Below the pieces are notes generated by a model, which was given only the letters and a program-made list of their open reading frames with translations, ran no database searches and was not told the origin of the DNA. 64,000 bases of DNA, from the NCBI GenBank assembly GCA_964436005.1, contig CAYTBK010000005.1:6060-70059 (forward strand), written 5' to 3'. The position numbers were made by a program, and so were the translations under genes. Source of the DNA: JAGNHB01 sp964436005. GTDB lineage: Bacteria > Acidobacteriota > JAAYUB01. Positions 6,991 through 16,800 of this stretch are shown in pieces (position 1 is the first letter of the stretch; each line of letters opens with the position of its first letter).

Positions 6991-9900
6991 GGAAGGGGGC
7001 TCCAGGGGGATCTGGAAACGGAACACGCTTCCCCCGTCGGCCCCTTTTTCGGCCCATATCCGGCCGTGATGGTGCTCCACGATCTGCCGGCTGATGGAGA
7101 GGCCCAGGCCGGTGCCCCTGGGCCGGTCGGTCAGCGAGTCGCCCACCTGGAAGAACTTGTCGAAAATATTGTTGACGTGGTCGGGGTGGACGCCGATGCC
7201 CGTGTCGCGAACCTCGAACAGCACGCCGTCGTCCAGCCGGCCGGCCTGAAGGCGAATCTGCCCCTCCTCGGTGAACTTGATGGCGTTGGAGAGCAGGTTC
7301 AGGATGACCTGCAGGATCCGGTTCCGGTCGCACACGAGCGGCGGCAGGGCCGGCGCGGTCTCGACGACGATCCGCAGGTTCTTCTGGGCGGCCAGCGGTT
7401 CCATGGTCGCCGCGCTCTGGTCCAGCAGTTCCCGGATGTCCACCTCTTCCCGCTTCCAGTCCACCTTGCCGGCCTCCAGCTTGGCGATGTCGAGCAGGTC
7501 GTTGATGAGGTTGGTCAGCCGTTCCCCCTCGTCGACGATGATCTTCATGTTCTGCAGGACCTGGTCGCGGGTCTTGTCCGGTCCGCTGTCCGGGGTGGGC
7601 AGGACGGCGGCCGACTCCAGCTTCTTCAGGGTGATCCGGGCGAAGCCGACCACCGAGGTGAGGGGCGTGCGCAGTTCGTGGGAAGCGATGTTGAGGAAGT
7701 CCGTCTTCATGGCGTCGATCTCGCGGAGGCGCTCCAGCGAACGCTGCAGCATCTCCCCTTCCAGCTTGCGGTAGTTGGCGGTCATCCGCATGCGCACCAG
7801 GACGAAAACCGCTCCTGCGCCCAGGGTCAGGTAGAGGGCCAGGGCCCACCAGGCCCGCCACCAGGGGGGGGTGATGACGATGCGGAGGCGGGCCGGTCGG
7901 TTGCACCGGATGCCGTCGTTGTTGGCTCCCTCCACGAGGAAGACGTATTCGCCGGGCGAAAGGTTGCCGTAGGTGGCGTAGCGCCGGTTCCCCGCCGACA
8001 CCCAGTCGTTGTCCACCCCTTCCATCCTGTAGCGGTACCGGTTCCGTTCCGGGCACTGGAAGTTCAGGGCGGCGAACTCGAAGGTGATCACGTTCTCGTC
8101 GTGGTTCAGGGTTATGCTGTCGATGTATTCGGGCTGCTGGCCGGCCGCGGTTCCCGGTCGGGCCGTCAGGGGTTCGTTGAGCACGCGGATGCCCGTGAAG
8201 CGGACCGGCGGCCGGAAGGTGTTGGGCCGGATCTTGTCCGGCCAGAAGCAGTTCGTGCCGTGGGTGCCGCCGAAGTAGAGGCAGCCTGAGCGGCCCCGGC
8301 AGTAGGCGCCCTGGTTGAACTCGTCGGACTGGAGCCCGTCGGCCTTGCCGAAATTCCAGAAGGCGCCCGAATCGGGGTTGAAGCGGGAGAGACCCCCGTT
8401 CGTGCTGAGCCACAGGAAGCCCGCGTCGTCGGGGATGATTCCGTGCACGGTGTTGGCGGGCAGGCCGTCTTCGATGCTGTACAGCTCCCAGCGGCCGCTT
8501 CGCGGATCGAACCGGCTCAACCCCATGTCGCTGCCGACCCAGAGTATCCCGTGGCGGTCGAAGCGGAGGCAGCGGATGCCGCTGCACGGCGGCCCCTGCT
8601 TGCCGGAACGGTCGGCCCGGATCAGCGAGGCCCGGCCGGACGAGGGGTCCAGCCTGGCCAGGCCGCCGCCCAGTCCGCCGACCCAGATCGCGCCGTCCTC
8701 GGACTGGGTGATGGCCCGCACTACCTCCCGTTCCGGCGATTTGTCCGGCAGCCGGTACTGGTGGACCCGTTCCGTTTCCGGATCGAGCCATTTCAGCCCG
8801 TTTTCGGTGCCGGCCCACAGCGTCCCGTCCCGGCTGGCGAAAACGGTTCGGCAGGTTTCGTCCAGCCGCGAGGGTTGCCCGGCGGGAGAGAGGGCGAAGT
8901 GGCGAAACCGCCGGGTCGCCGGGTCGAGGCAGTCGAGCCCCCGGCCGTAGGTGGCGCACCAGAGGCGCCCCGACCCGTCCGTTACGAGGCCCCAGACCCC
9001 GTCGACGGACAGGGAGTGGGGGTTTTTCGGGTCGTGCCGGTATTGTTCCACCTCGCCCGTCCGGGGGTCGCAGCAGAAGATGCCCTGTGAAAGGGTGCCG
9101 ATCCATATTTTTCCCTGGGGATCCTCGACGATAAACATCACGAAGGCCTGGCCGAACCGGGAGTCGTCGGCGGGGAAAGCGCCGAGGTTGCGAAAGGCGT
9201 TCTGGCGATCGGAAAGGGTGCAGAGGCCGTTCATGGTGCCGATCCAGATCAGCCCGCTCCGGTCCCGGCAGAGACAGTCGATGATGTCGAAGGGCAGGCT
9301 GGCGCTGTCCTGCGGGTCGTTGACGGCCCGCCGCAGGCTGCCGTCCCGGCTGTTCCAGAGCAGGAGGCCGCTCCCGCTGGTGCCGATCAGCAACTGGTCG
9401 GCATCCTTCCACAACAGGGCCTGGATTCCCGGCCGCGCCGTTTCGCCCAGCAGCGGTTGCGCCAGCCCGACGAACCGCAGGCGTACCGGGTCCAGCGTGA
9501 ACAGCCCCTGCTGCGTTCCGATCCAAAGGAGGCCCTTGCCTTCGCCGAGGTGGAGGATCCCGTTCGGCGTGCCCCGGCCGCCGGGTGTTCCGGGGGCCGG
9601 GAAAAAGCGGCGGACCTTCCCCGTGGACGGGTCCAGCCGGTTCAGGCCGTTCTCCGTGCCGATCCACACGAATCTCCGGGAGTCCCGGAGGAGAAAGGTG
9701 ACGCTGCCGTTGCTCAGGTCTGTGCCGGACGGCCCGGCGACGAGCCGGCGAAGGATTTTCCCGTCGCCGGTGACCAGGTACAGCCCGACGTTTGTGCCGA
9801 CCCAGAGGGTGCCGCCGGGCTCCCGCAGCAGGGCGGCTACCCGGGCACGGGGAAGGCCCGCGGAGGCGGGGCCGGCTTTCGGGAAACGGCGGAAGGTCTG

Positions 9901-10254
9901 GGTCCGCGGGTCCATGGCGGCCAGGCCGCCTTCCGTGCCGACCCAGAGGGTGCCGTCCTCCCCCTCGCACAGGGCGTTGATCCAGTCGCTGGGCAGCGAA
10001 TCGGGGGAGCGGGGCTTCATGCGAAAAACCTTGAAGGAATAGCCGTCGAAACGGTTCAGCCCGTCGTAGGTGCCGAACCACATGAACCCCTGGCGGTCCT
10101 GCAGGGAGGTGAGGATGGAGTTCTGCGACAGGCCGCTGGGATAGCGGCTGAAATGGACCCCGGCCGACAGCACGCCGTTCGGGGGCGGGGCTGTCAGGCT
10201 CCAGAGGCCCGGCACGAGAGACATCAAGGCTGCCAGGAAGAAGGCCTTTCGCAT
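6970..10254 (-). CDS. Beta-propeller (Y_Y_Y) sensor histidine kinase
   Basis: A 1094-residue two-component sensor. Residues 1-20 form a signal peptide (MRKAFFLAALMSLVPGLWS). Some 14 ligand-binding propeller repeats of the Reg_prop type follow (variants of GTLWVGTEGGLAAMDP) up to about residue 690. Next come a Y_Y_Y domain (YRYRMEGVDNDWVSAGNRRY), one transmembrane helix near residue 800 (ALALYLTLGAGAVFVLV), a HisKA domain with phospho-acceptor H859 in SHELRTPL, and an HATPase domain (N990, DTGIG, GTGLGL). There is no receiver or AraC output domain, so an unlinked response regulator must be its partner. The start at 10254 restores the signal peptide. Homologues sense extracellular glycans or other polymers; the ligand here is unknown. 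Confidence 0.88.
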   Translation of the reverse strand: MRKAFFLAALMSLVPGLWSLTAPPPNGVLSAGVHFSRYPSGLSQNSILTSLQDRQGFMWFGTYDGLNRFDGYSFKVFRMKPRSPDSLPSDWINALCEGEDGTLWVGTEGGLAAMDPRTQTFRRFPKAGPASAGLPRARVAALLREPGGTLWVGTNVGLYLVTGDGKILRRLVAGPSGTDLSNGSVTFLLRDSRRFVWIGTENGLNRLDPSTGKVRRFFPAPGTPGGRGTPNGILHLGEGKGLLWIGTQQGLFTLDPVRLRFVGLAQPLLGETARPGIQALLWKDADQLLIGTSGSGLLLWNSRDGSLRRAVNDPQDSASLPFDIIDCLCRDRSGLIWIGTMNGLCTLSDRQNAFRNLGAFPADDSRFGQAFVMFIVEDPQGKIWIGTLSQGIFCCDPRTGEVEQYRHDPKNPHSLSVDGVWGLVTDGSGRLWCATYGRGLDCLDPATRRFRHFALSPAGQPSRLDETCRTVFASRDGTLWAGTENGLKWLDPETERVHQYRLPDKSPEREVVRAITQSEDGAIWVGGLGGGLARLDPSSGRASLIRADRSGKQGPPCSGIRCLRFDRHGILWVGSDMGLSRFDPRSGRWELYSIEDGLPANTVHGIIPDDAGFLWLSTNGGLSRFNPDSGAFWNFGKADGLQSDEFNQGAYCRGRSGCLYFGGTHGTNCFWPDKIRPNTFRPPVRFTGIRVLNEPLTARPGTAAGQQPEYIDSITLNHDENVITFEFAALNFQCPERNRYRYRMEGVDNDWVSAGNRRYATYGNLSPGEYVFLVEGANNDGIRCNRPARLRIVITPPWWRAWWALALYLTLGAGAVFVLVRMRMTANYRKLEGEMLQRSLERLREIDAMKTDFLNIASHELRTPLTSVVGFARITLKKLESAAVLPTPDSGPDKTRDQVLQNMKIIVDEGERLTNLINDLLDIAKLEAGKVDWKREEVDIRELLDQSAATMEPLAAQKNLRIVVETAPALPPLVCDRNRILQVILNLLSNAIKFTEEGQIRLQAGRLDDGVLFEVRDTGIGVHPDHVNNIFDKFFQVGDSLTDRPRGTGLGLSISRQIVEHHHGRIWAEKGADGGSVFRFQIPLEPPSSESVGD

Positions 10255-10406
10255 GGCGGTATTTTTCCACACCCCGAGGGGGAAATCAAGACGGCCCGAC
10301 GGGGTCTTGTTCAGGAAAACGCTTCCCCGGACCGGGCCTTTGGCGGATAATGAATCCGGGACCGCGACCAGGGAAGACACCGGCGGTGCAGGGCGGAGGC
10401 GGACAG

Positions 10407-10721
10407 ATGGCCATCACGCGGACGGAGCGGGAGGAAGGGGTCGACACGGTGGAGCGGGAAGCCACGGAGGCGCCGCGGCATTTCCACGTCATCCTCCACA
10501 ACGACAACTATACGACCATGGATTGCGTCGTGGAGATCCTGGAGTCCATTTTCCACCACCCGCACCCCGCGGCGGTGCAGATCATGCTGCAGGTCCACCG
10601 GAACGGCGCGGGGATCGCCGGCACCTATCCCAGGGACATCGCCGAAACCTTGCGGGATGAAGCCCGCGCTTTCGCCCGCGAACGCGGCTACCCTTTGATG
10701 CTGACCGTGGAACCGGCGTGA
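10407..10721 (+). CDS. clpS: ATP-dependent Clp protease adaptor ClpS
   Basis: A 104-residue ClpS. The conserved core HFHVILHNDNYTTMDCVVEI (N-degron pocket region) is followed by AVQIMLQVHRNGAGIAGTYP and the helix ETLRDEARAFARERGYPL. ClpS delivers proteins with destabilising N-terminal residues to ClpA. GGAGG lies 8 bases before the ATG at 10407. clpA starts 27 bases downstream, the usual clpS-clpA operon. The 152 bases upstream are a divergent region shared with the sensor kinase and probably hold the promoter; a GATAAT is visible at 10345. Confidence 0.93.
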   Translation: MAITRTEREEGVDTVEREATEAPRHFHVILHNDNYTTMDCVVEILESIFHHPHPAAVQIMLQVHRNGAGIAGTYPRDIAETLRDEARAFARERGYPLMLTVEPA

Positions 10722-10748
10722 CCACGGCAGAAAAGAGCGGAACACAAC

Positions 10749-13055
10749 ATGGGACAACCGGAACTTGAATTCGCCATCCAGGCCGCCATCCGTGAAGCCC
10801 ACCTGCGCGAACACGAGTTCGTGACGGTGGAGCACCTCCTCTACGCCCTCCTCTTCGAACCCGTGGCCCGGGAAGTCCTGGAACAGTGCGGCGCCGACCC
10901 CGTGGCCATGCAACTGGACCTGGAGGCCTATTTCGAAAAGGAAATCCCCCGGCTGGGCAAGGTCAAGGGGCGGGAACCCCGGCAGACCGTCGGCTTCCGG
11001 CGGGTGCTGGAGCGGGCGGTGATCCAGGTCCAGGCCAGCGAGCGGGAAGAGGAGATCAACGGCGCCGACGTGCTGGTGTCCATCCGGGAGGAGCAGGACG
11101 CGCACGCGGCCTGGCTGCTGGACAAGCACGGGGTCGGGCGCATGGAGCTGCTGGAGTGCGTATCGCACGGCTCGTTCGGGACGCACCGCAAGCGGGCGGC
11201 GCAGCCGGCCGGGGACGGGCGCGAGGCGCGCGCCGAGTCGCCCCAGACCGCGGTTCGGAAATATGTGGTCAACCTGACCGGCCTGGCCCGGGAGGGAAAG
11301 CTGGACCCGCTGGTGGGGCGGGAGCGGGAGCTCCGGCGCATGCAGCAGGTCCTCTGCCGCCGGACAAAGAACAACCCGGTGCTGGTGGGGGAGGCCGGGG
11401 TGGGGAAATCGGCCATCGTGGAAGGCTTCGCCCAGGCCGTGGCCGCCGGGAAGGTCGCCGACATCCTGGAGGGGAGCGAGGTGCTCGCCCTGGACCTGGC
11501 CGCCATGGTGGCCGGAACGAAGTACCGCGGCCAGTTCGAGGAACGGATGAAGTCGGTGCTCGACGCCCTGAAGAAGATGGGCCAGGTCATCCTGTTCATC
11601 GACGAGATTCACATGATCGCCGGCGCCGGGGCGGCGACGGGCAACTCCATGGACGCCGCCAACCTGCTGAAGCCGTTCCTGCAGCGGGGGGACCTCCGGT
11701 GCATCGGCGCGACCACCTACGAGGACTTCCGGACCCTGGAAAAGGACCGGGCCCTGGTGCGGCGGCTGCAGAAGATCGACATCGCCCCTTCCTCGGTGGA
11801 CGAGACCGTCGTCATCCTGGAGGGGCTGCAGGAACGCTTCGAGGCCCACCACACCGTGCACTACGAGCGGGAGGCCCTCTCGGCCGCGGCGGAATTGTCC
11901 GACCGCTTCCTGCACGAGCGCTGGCTGCCCGACAAGGCCATCGATCTCCTGGACGAGGCGGGGGCCGAGAACCGGCTCAACCCGCCCGAGTCGCGCAAGC
12001 AGACCCTGGGCCGGGCCGACATCGTGTCCGTGCTGGCCAAGGTGGCCAACATCCCCGACCTGGAAGCCGGGCGGAGCGAGAAGGACCGCCTGGCCACGCT
12101 GGAGAACGATCTGCGCAAGGTTGTCTTCGGCCAGGACGAGGCGATCCGGGCGGTGTGCGAGGCCGTGAAGCTGTCGCGGGCCGGCTTGACCGCCCACGAC
12201 CAGCCGGTGGGGTCCTTCCTCTTCGTGGGGCCGTCCGGGGTGGGGAAGACGGAGCTGGCGCGGCAGCTGGCCTCCATCCTGGGCATCGCTTTCCTCCGTT
12301 TCGACATGAGCGAGTTCATGGAGAAGCACGCGGTGTCCCGGCTCATCGGCGCGCCTCCGGGGTACGTCGGCTTTGAGCAGGGGGGGCTGCTGACCGCGGC
12401 GGTGCGCAAGACGCCGAGCTGCGTCCTGCTGCTGGACGAAATCGAAAAGGCCCACCCCGACCTCTTCGACATCCTGCTGCAGGTCATGGACCACGCGGCC
12501 CTCACCGACCACAACGGCCGGACGTCCGACTTCCGCAACGTGGTGCTGGTCATGACCAGCAACGCCGGCACGCGCGACTTCAGCAGCCGGGGCATCGGCT
12601 TCCGCGAGGAGCGGCACCAGGGGAAGGTGCAGAAGGAAGTGGAGCGCCTGTTCAGCCCGGAGTTCCGCAACCGCCTTACCGGCGTGGTCCGTTTCGCGGC
12701 CCTGAGCCCTTCCGTGGCGGCCAGCATCGTCGACAAGTTCGTCGGCCAGTTGGAGGGACGCCTCCAGCCACGGGGGATTGCCCTGGCCATCACGCCGGCA
12801 GCGCGCGCCTGGTTCGCGGACCGCGGCGTGGACCCCGTGTACGGGGCCCGGCCCCTGCGACGGTTGATCCACGACCAGCTGCACCTGCGTCTGGCGGAGG
12901 AGATTCTCTTCGGCCGCCTGTCGGAAAGGAGCGGACGGGTGACGGTGGAGTTGACGGAAAAGGGCGAAATCGACCTCTCGATTTCCACCGACGGCGAAAG
13001 CGGCGCCGGACCCGCTCCGGCGGGGGGGGGCTCGGATCCCGCCGGAAAAAACTGA
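10749..13055 (+). CDS. clpA: ATP-dependent Clp protease ATP-binding subunit ClpA
   Basis: A 768-residue AAA+ unfoldase of normal ClpA length. The N-domain spans residues 1-145 (FVTVEHLLYALLF). The first AAA domain has Walker A GEAGVGKS (214-221) and Walker B FIDEIH (D285, E286). The second has GPSGVGKT (494-501) and LLDEIEKAHP (D563, E564). The RGIGF segment at 614-618 is the probable ClpP-binding loop, and GARPLRRLIHDQL marks the C-terminal D2 small domain. It unfolds substrates and threads them into ClpP; no clpP gene is in this window. It follows clpS as one operon, and the GNAT gene begins 21 bases after its stop. Confidence 0.94.
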   Translation: MGQPELEFAIQAAIREAHLREHEFVTVEHLLYALLFEPVAREVLEQCGADPVAMQLDLEAYFEKEIPRLGKVKGREPRQTVGFRRVLERAVIQVQASEREEEINGADVLVSIREEQDAHAAWLLDKHGVGRMELLECVSHGSFGTHRKRAAQPAGDGREARAESPQTAVRKYVVNLTGLAREGKLDPLVGRERELRRMQQVLCRRTKNNPVLVGEAGVGKSAIVEGFAQAVAAGKVADILEGSEVLALDLAAMVAGTKYRGQFEERMKSVLDALKKMGQVILFIDEIHMIAGAGAATGNSMDAANLLKPFLQRGDLRCIGATTYEDFRTLEKDRALVRRLQKIDIAPSSVDETVVILEGLQERFEAHHTVHYEREALSAAAELSDRFLHERWLPDKAIDLLDEAGAENRLNPPESRKQTLGRADIVSVLAKVANIPDLEAGRSEKDRLATLENDLRKVVFGQDEAIRAVCEAVKLSRAGLTAHDQPVGSFLFVGPSGVGKTELARQLASILGIAFLRFDMSEFMEKHAVSRLIGAPPGYVGFEQGGLLTAAVRKTPSCVLLLDEIEKAHPDLFDILLQVMDHAALTDHNGRTSDFRNVVLVMTSNAGTRDFSSRGIGFREERHQGKVQKEVERLFSPEFRNRLTGVVRFAALSPSVAASIVDKFVGQLEGRLQPRGIALAITPAARAWFADRGVDPVYGARPLRRLIHDQLHLRLAEEILFGRLSERSGRVTVELTEKGEIDLSISTDGESGAGPAPAGGGSDPAGKN

Positions 13056-13076
13056 CGAATGGACCCGGAGGTGCCG

Positions 13077-13487
13077 ATGGAACCGTTGCGCTGGGATTTC
13101 TCACCGGAAATGTTCCGGGAGGTGGAGAAACTGTGGATCGAAACCGGCGTCGGCCGTCCGGAGCGCGGGGACGACTGCGCCCAGGTGGAGCGTACGCTGG
13201 CCGCCGGCGGCCGTCTGGTCACCCAGTGGGAAGGGGATCGGTTGCTGGGCGTGGCCTGGGTGACGCACGATTCCCGGCGGGCGTATGTCCATCACATGGC
13301 GGTCCGTCCGGACTGCCAGAACCGAGGCATCGGCCGGCGCCTCCTGGCAGCCGCCGTCGAGGCGGCCGGGGAACTGGGGCTCCAGGCCAAGCTGGAGGTG
13401 CACGTCGACAATGCGGGGGCCCGCAAGATTTACGAGGAGGCCGGCTTCCGGCCGCTCGAGGGCTACATTTCCATGATCCGTCGCTGA
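13077..13487 (+). CDS. GNAT family N-acetyltransferase
   Basis: A compact 136-residue acetyltransferase. The acetyl-CoA motif is VHHMAVRPDCQNRGIGRRLL (Q/R-x-x-G-x-G), followed by AAVEAAGELGLQAKLEVHV and the terminal NAGARKIYEEAGFRPLEGY motif typical of the family. The ATG at 13077 has GGAGG seven bases upstream; an ATG at 13059 is in frame but less well placed. It probably belongs to the clpS-clpA transcript. The acceptor is unknown. Confidence 0.8.
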   Translation: MEPLRWDFSPEMFREVEKLWIETGVGRPERGDDCAQVERTLAAGGRLVTQWEGDRLLGVAWVTHDSRRAYVHHMAVRPDCQNRGIGRRLLAAAVEAAGELGLQAKLEVHVDNAGARKIYEEAGFRPLEGYISMIRR

Positions 13488-13515
13488 GGGGGGATGGTCC
13501 GCTCCCGGACCGCGG

Positions 13516-13716
13516 CTAGGCGTAAATGTCGATGGTCTGCTCTCCCTGGGCCAGGGCGGGCGTCTGTTCCGCCATCATCTGGACCAGCGCGGCGACTTCC
13601 GCTTCCTGGATGTTCAGGCTCGCTTTCAGCGCACCCATGCCGACGGCCTGCAGGACATTGCTGCTGGACTCGAGGGAAGGGCTCTGGGCCAACGCCGTCA
13701 CGCTGCTGAGGTCCAC
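13516..13716 (-). CDS. YjfB-like putative motility protein
   Basis: A 66-residue peptide from a GTG start, reading V/M-DLSSVTALAQS, which matches the MDI/MDL start of the YjfB 'putative motility' family. A SNVLQAVGMGALKASLNIQE helix and an AEVAALVQMMAEQTPAL helix follow, with the family's usual Leu/Met spacing. GGAAGGAAGG lies just before this GTG, so I prefer it to the ATG at 13737. About 45 bases upstream (13762-13769, minus strand) is GCCGATAT, close to a sigma-28 -10 element, but no good TAAA box lies 15 bases before it. Family function is unproven; some homologues lie near flagellar genes. Confidence 0.6.
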   Translation of the reverse strand: MDLSSVTALAQSPSLESSSNVLQAVGMGALKASLNIQEAEVAALVQMMAEQTPALAQGEQTIDIYA

Positions 13717-13877
13717 GCTCCACCTTCCTTCCGACATCTCGACCTTCGTCGACGTGTTGGAATATCGGCAATCCGGAGAAAATCATGAGTGATGGCCGTC
13801 ACACCCGGCAAAAACGGCGGAAAACATCCCCACCGGCAGACTGCCACCTGGCCTGACCCGAAGATTGCCGCCGGGCG

Positions 13878-16800
13878 TCAAAGCGCCTGCCGTCTCTTCT
13901 TCCCTTTGCTTTTCGACTTGCTGCCGGTGGCCTTGACTGGCTTTTTCTTGTGGACGCTCTGCTTCTTCTGTTTCGTGCTGGCCTTGTGGACGTGACGGGA
14001 AGGCCTGGGGGAAGGCTTCTGCTTCTTCACGGCCGGCCGGGGGGCGGCCGGCTTGTCCTTCGCCACGGCGGGGGCTGGCCCGGACGGGGGCTCCGCTGCC
14101 GGCGTGGGTTCCACGGCCACCGGCCGGGCCGGGAACAGGGCGCCGTCGCGCATGGCCGTGAGCAGGTCGCGGGCGGCGGGGGCCGCGGCCCGGCCGCCGT
14201 AACCGCTGTTCTCGAGGAGGAAGGCGAAGGCGACCGGGGCCCCGGGCTCGGGCCGGTCTGCCGGAGTGGCCGGCGGGGCATCGGCCCCGGCGGACTTCCC
14301 CGCCGTCGGCCGCTCCGGCTTCTCCGGACGAATGTATTTCCCCGGGTCGGGCGGCGGGTCGGCGAACCCGATGAACCAGGCGTGGGATCGGCCGTCCCCC
14401 GATGCCGTCTGCGCTGTGCCGGTCTTCCCCCCCGTCACCAGGCCCTCCACCGCCGCCTGCCGACCGGTCCCGGACACGGTGACGCTGACCATCCAGCTGC
14501 GCAGCTGGCGGGCGGCTTCTTCGGGGAGCAACGTAGCCAGATGGCCGGGTTTCGGCTCTTCCGGGTAGAGGGTGAGCCCCGGGACGACGCGGCGGCCGTC
14601 GTTGCGCACCATGGCCGCCACGGCGGCCATTTCCATGGGGGTCACGGCGACGAGGGCCTGGCCGTAGGCGTTGTCGGGCAGATTCACGTCCATGGCGGCG
14701 GCGTTTGGAATGGCCGGCAACGTCAGTCCCAATTCTTTCTTGCAGAAGGAGAAGAAGTCGGGGGCGCCGACGCGGGTGCCCAGCCAGGCGAAGTACACGT
14801 TGCACGATTCGATCAGGGCCCTCGGCATGGCGATGCGTCCGTGCGCCGATTCCGTTTCGTCGTCGGTGACGCTGCGTTTGTGCAGGATTCGGTCGTATGT
14901 CCAGGGGATGACGTTCTTGTGCCGGCAGTCGATGGTTTCGGCATTCGGGGACAGGCCTTTCCAGAGGGCCGCGGCGGCCGTGACCACCTTGAAGGTGGAG
15001 CCCGGCGGGTAGATCTCTTTTCGGCACCGGTCGGCGACCGGGCGTTCTCCCGGGCCGTAGATGGACTGGAGCAGGGCCGGCGTGGGCGGGATGTTCGGGT
15101 CGTATCCGGGGAGGCTGAGGCAGGCCAGGATGTCCCCGGTGAGGGCGTTCAGCACGACGGCGGCGCCTGCCGAGCGGCGGACCCCGTCGAATTCGGGGAA
15201 ATTGTTCTGCAGGGCCCGGGCGGCGGCCGCCTGGATGCGGATGTCGAGCGACAGACGCACGTCGCGGTCCTGGCGCAGGATGTCCCCCAGCCGGCCGGCG
15301 GGGAACAGCGCCCGATCGCGAAACGGCCCGGCCAGGCCGGAATAGTCGGGCTTGACGATGCGCACGCCTCCCACCACCTCCACGCGCTCGCTGTACGGAT
15401 AGCCCCGGAGGTGGGTGTCGAACTTCTTCTCGACGGTGTCCTGGTCCGACCAGTAATCCTGCGTGCACCCCAGCAGGTGCACCGTCAGCGGGCCGAAGGG
15501 CTGGACGCGCCGCCGCCCGTCGGCGGCGGGGGGGGATCCCCCCAGGGCGCGGACGAGAGGCGCCACTTCCTCCGCCTCGAGCGGATCGTTGAGCGCCAGC
15601 GGAACTCCGCGGCAGTCGCGGATCGCGCCGCGGGGGATGAGAGCAGCCAGTGTCGTCAGGCGACGGTTGCAGGCGTAGCGGCGCACGCCGTCCCCCTGGG
15701 GGACGAGGCACGGTTTGACCAGGATGGCGTCGGCGGAGGGCCCCATGATGACCCACGCCTTCCCCGCCGCCAGGATCAGGGCGGCGGCGATGACGGCCGG
15801 CACGACCAGGGCGGCGGCCGGCAGCCTGACCGGACGCGGTTCGCCGGGCGGGCGCCGGGAGGCGATGTTGATCATGAGGCCGATCAGGATGAACGTGGCG
15901 ATGGTGGCGGATTTCCCATAGCCCAGCAGGGGGAAGGGGATCCCGGTCAGGGGAAGGATCCCCAGCGAGGCCGCCGAGATCACCGCGGCCTGGACGCCGA
16001 AGAGGAGGGCGAGCCCGAAACCCAGCCCGGACGCGTAGGCGTGCCGCGCCTGGTAGGCGTGGTAGATCATCATGACGAAGATCGCGGTGCTCCCGGCGAG
16101 CAGGAGAGCGACGGCCGGGAAGCCGAAGACCTCGCCGCAGGAGGCCAGGATCAGGTCGGTATGGCCGGCGGGGATGTAGTTGGGTGACGACAGGCCGGGG
16201 CCGCTGCCCGCTCGTCCTCCCGAGGCGAGGGCCCAGAGCGACTCCGCCAGCTGGACGCCGCCCGGGCGGTGGTTGTCCCAGGGGGAAAGCCACATCTCGA
16301 TGCGGGTGGAAACCGTCTGGAACACGGAGTGACGATAGGCCAGCCAGAACGCGGTGGTGAGGACGGCCAGCCCGGCCAGGCCCAGCATGAGCCGCCTGGC
16401 GATGGAGGCGAAGAGGCAGACGAACACCAGGTACAGGACCATGGCGGGGCCCAGGTCCTTTTGCACGAAAAAGAAGGCCAGCGACGTGCACATGAAGATC
16501 GCCACCGGCAGGACGTCCCGGATCCTGGGAATGGAAAATGGGCCCAGGCGGAAGGCGTTCAGCGCCTTCAGTTCGTTCTCCCGGTCGCTCAGGTAGGCGG
16601 CCAGGAAAAGGACCACCATGAGCTTGATGAATTCCACGGGCTGGAAACCGAACAGGTTGATGCGGGTGTCGGTCCCCTCGGGGCCGGAACCGTACAGGAT
16701 GAGCAGGAGCGACAGGCCGAGAGCGGACAGAATGGTGATGTATTTGAAATCTTCCAGCGTGGACAGCCTGATGAAGCCCGCGGCTGCCACCAGCCCCACC

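Noticed and set aside
6884..12884. Long minus-strand frames of about 860-1130 codons over the sensor kinase and clpA
   Set aside because: They are out-of-frame or antisense shadows. The sensor kinase and ClpA frames carry complete domain motifs; the shadows are low-complexity Arg/Pro/Gly.
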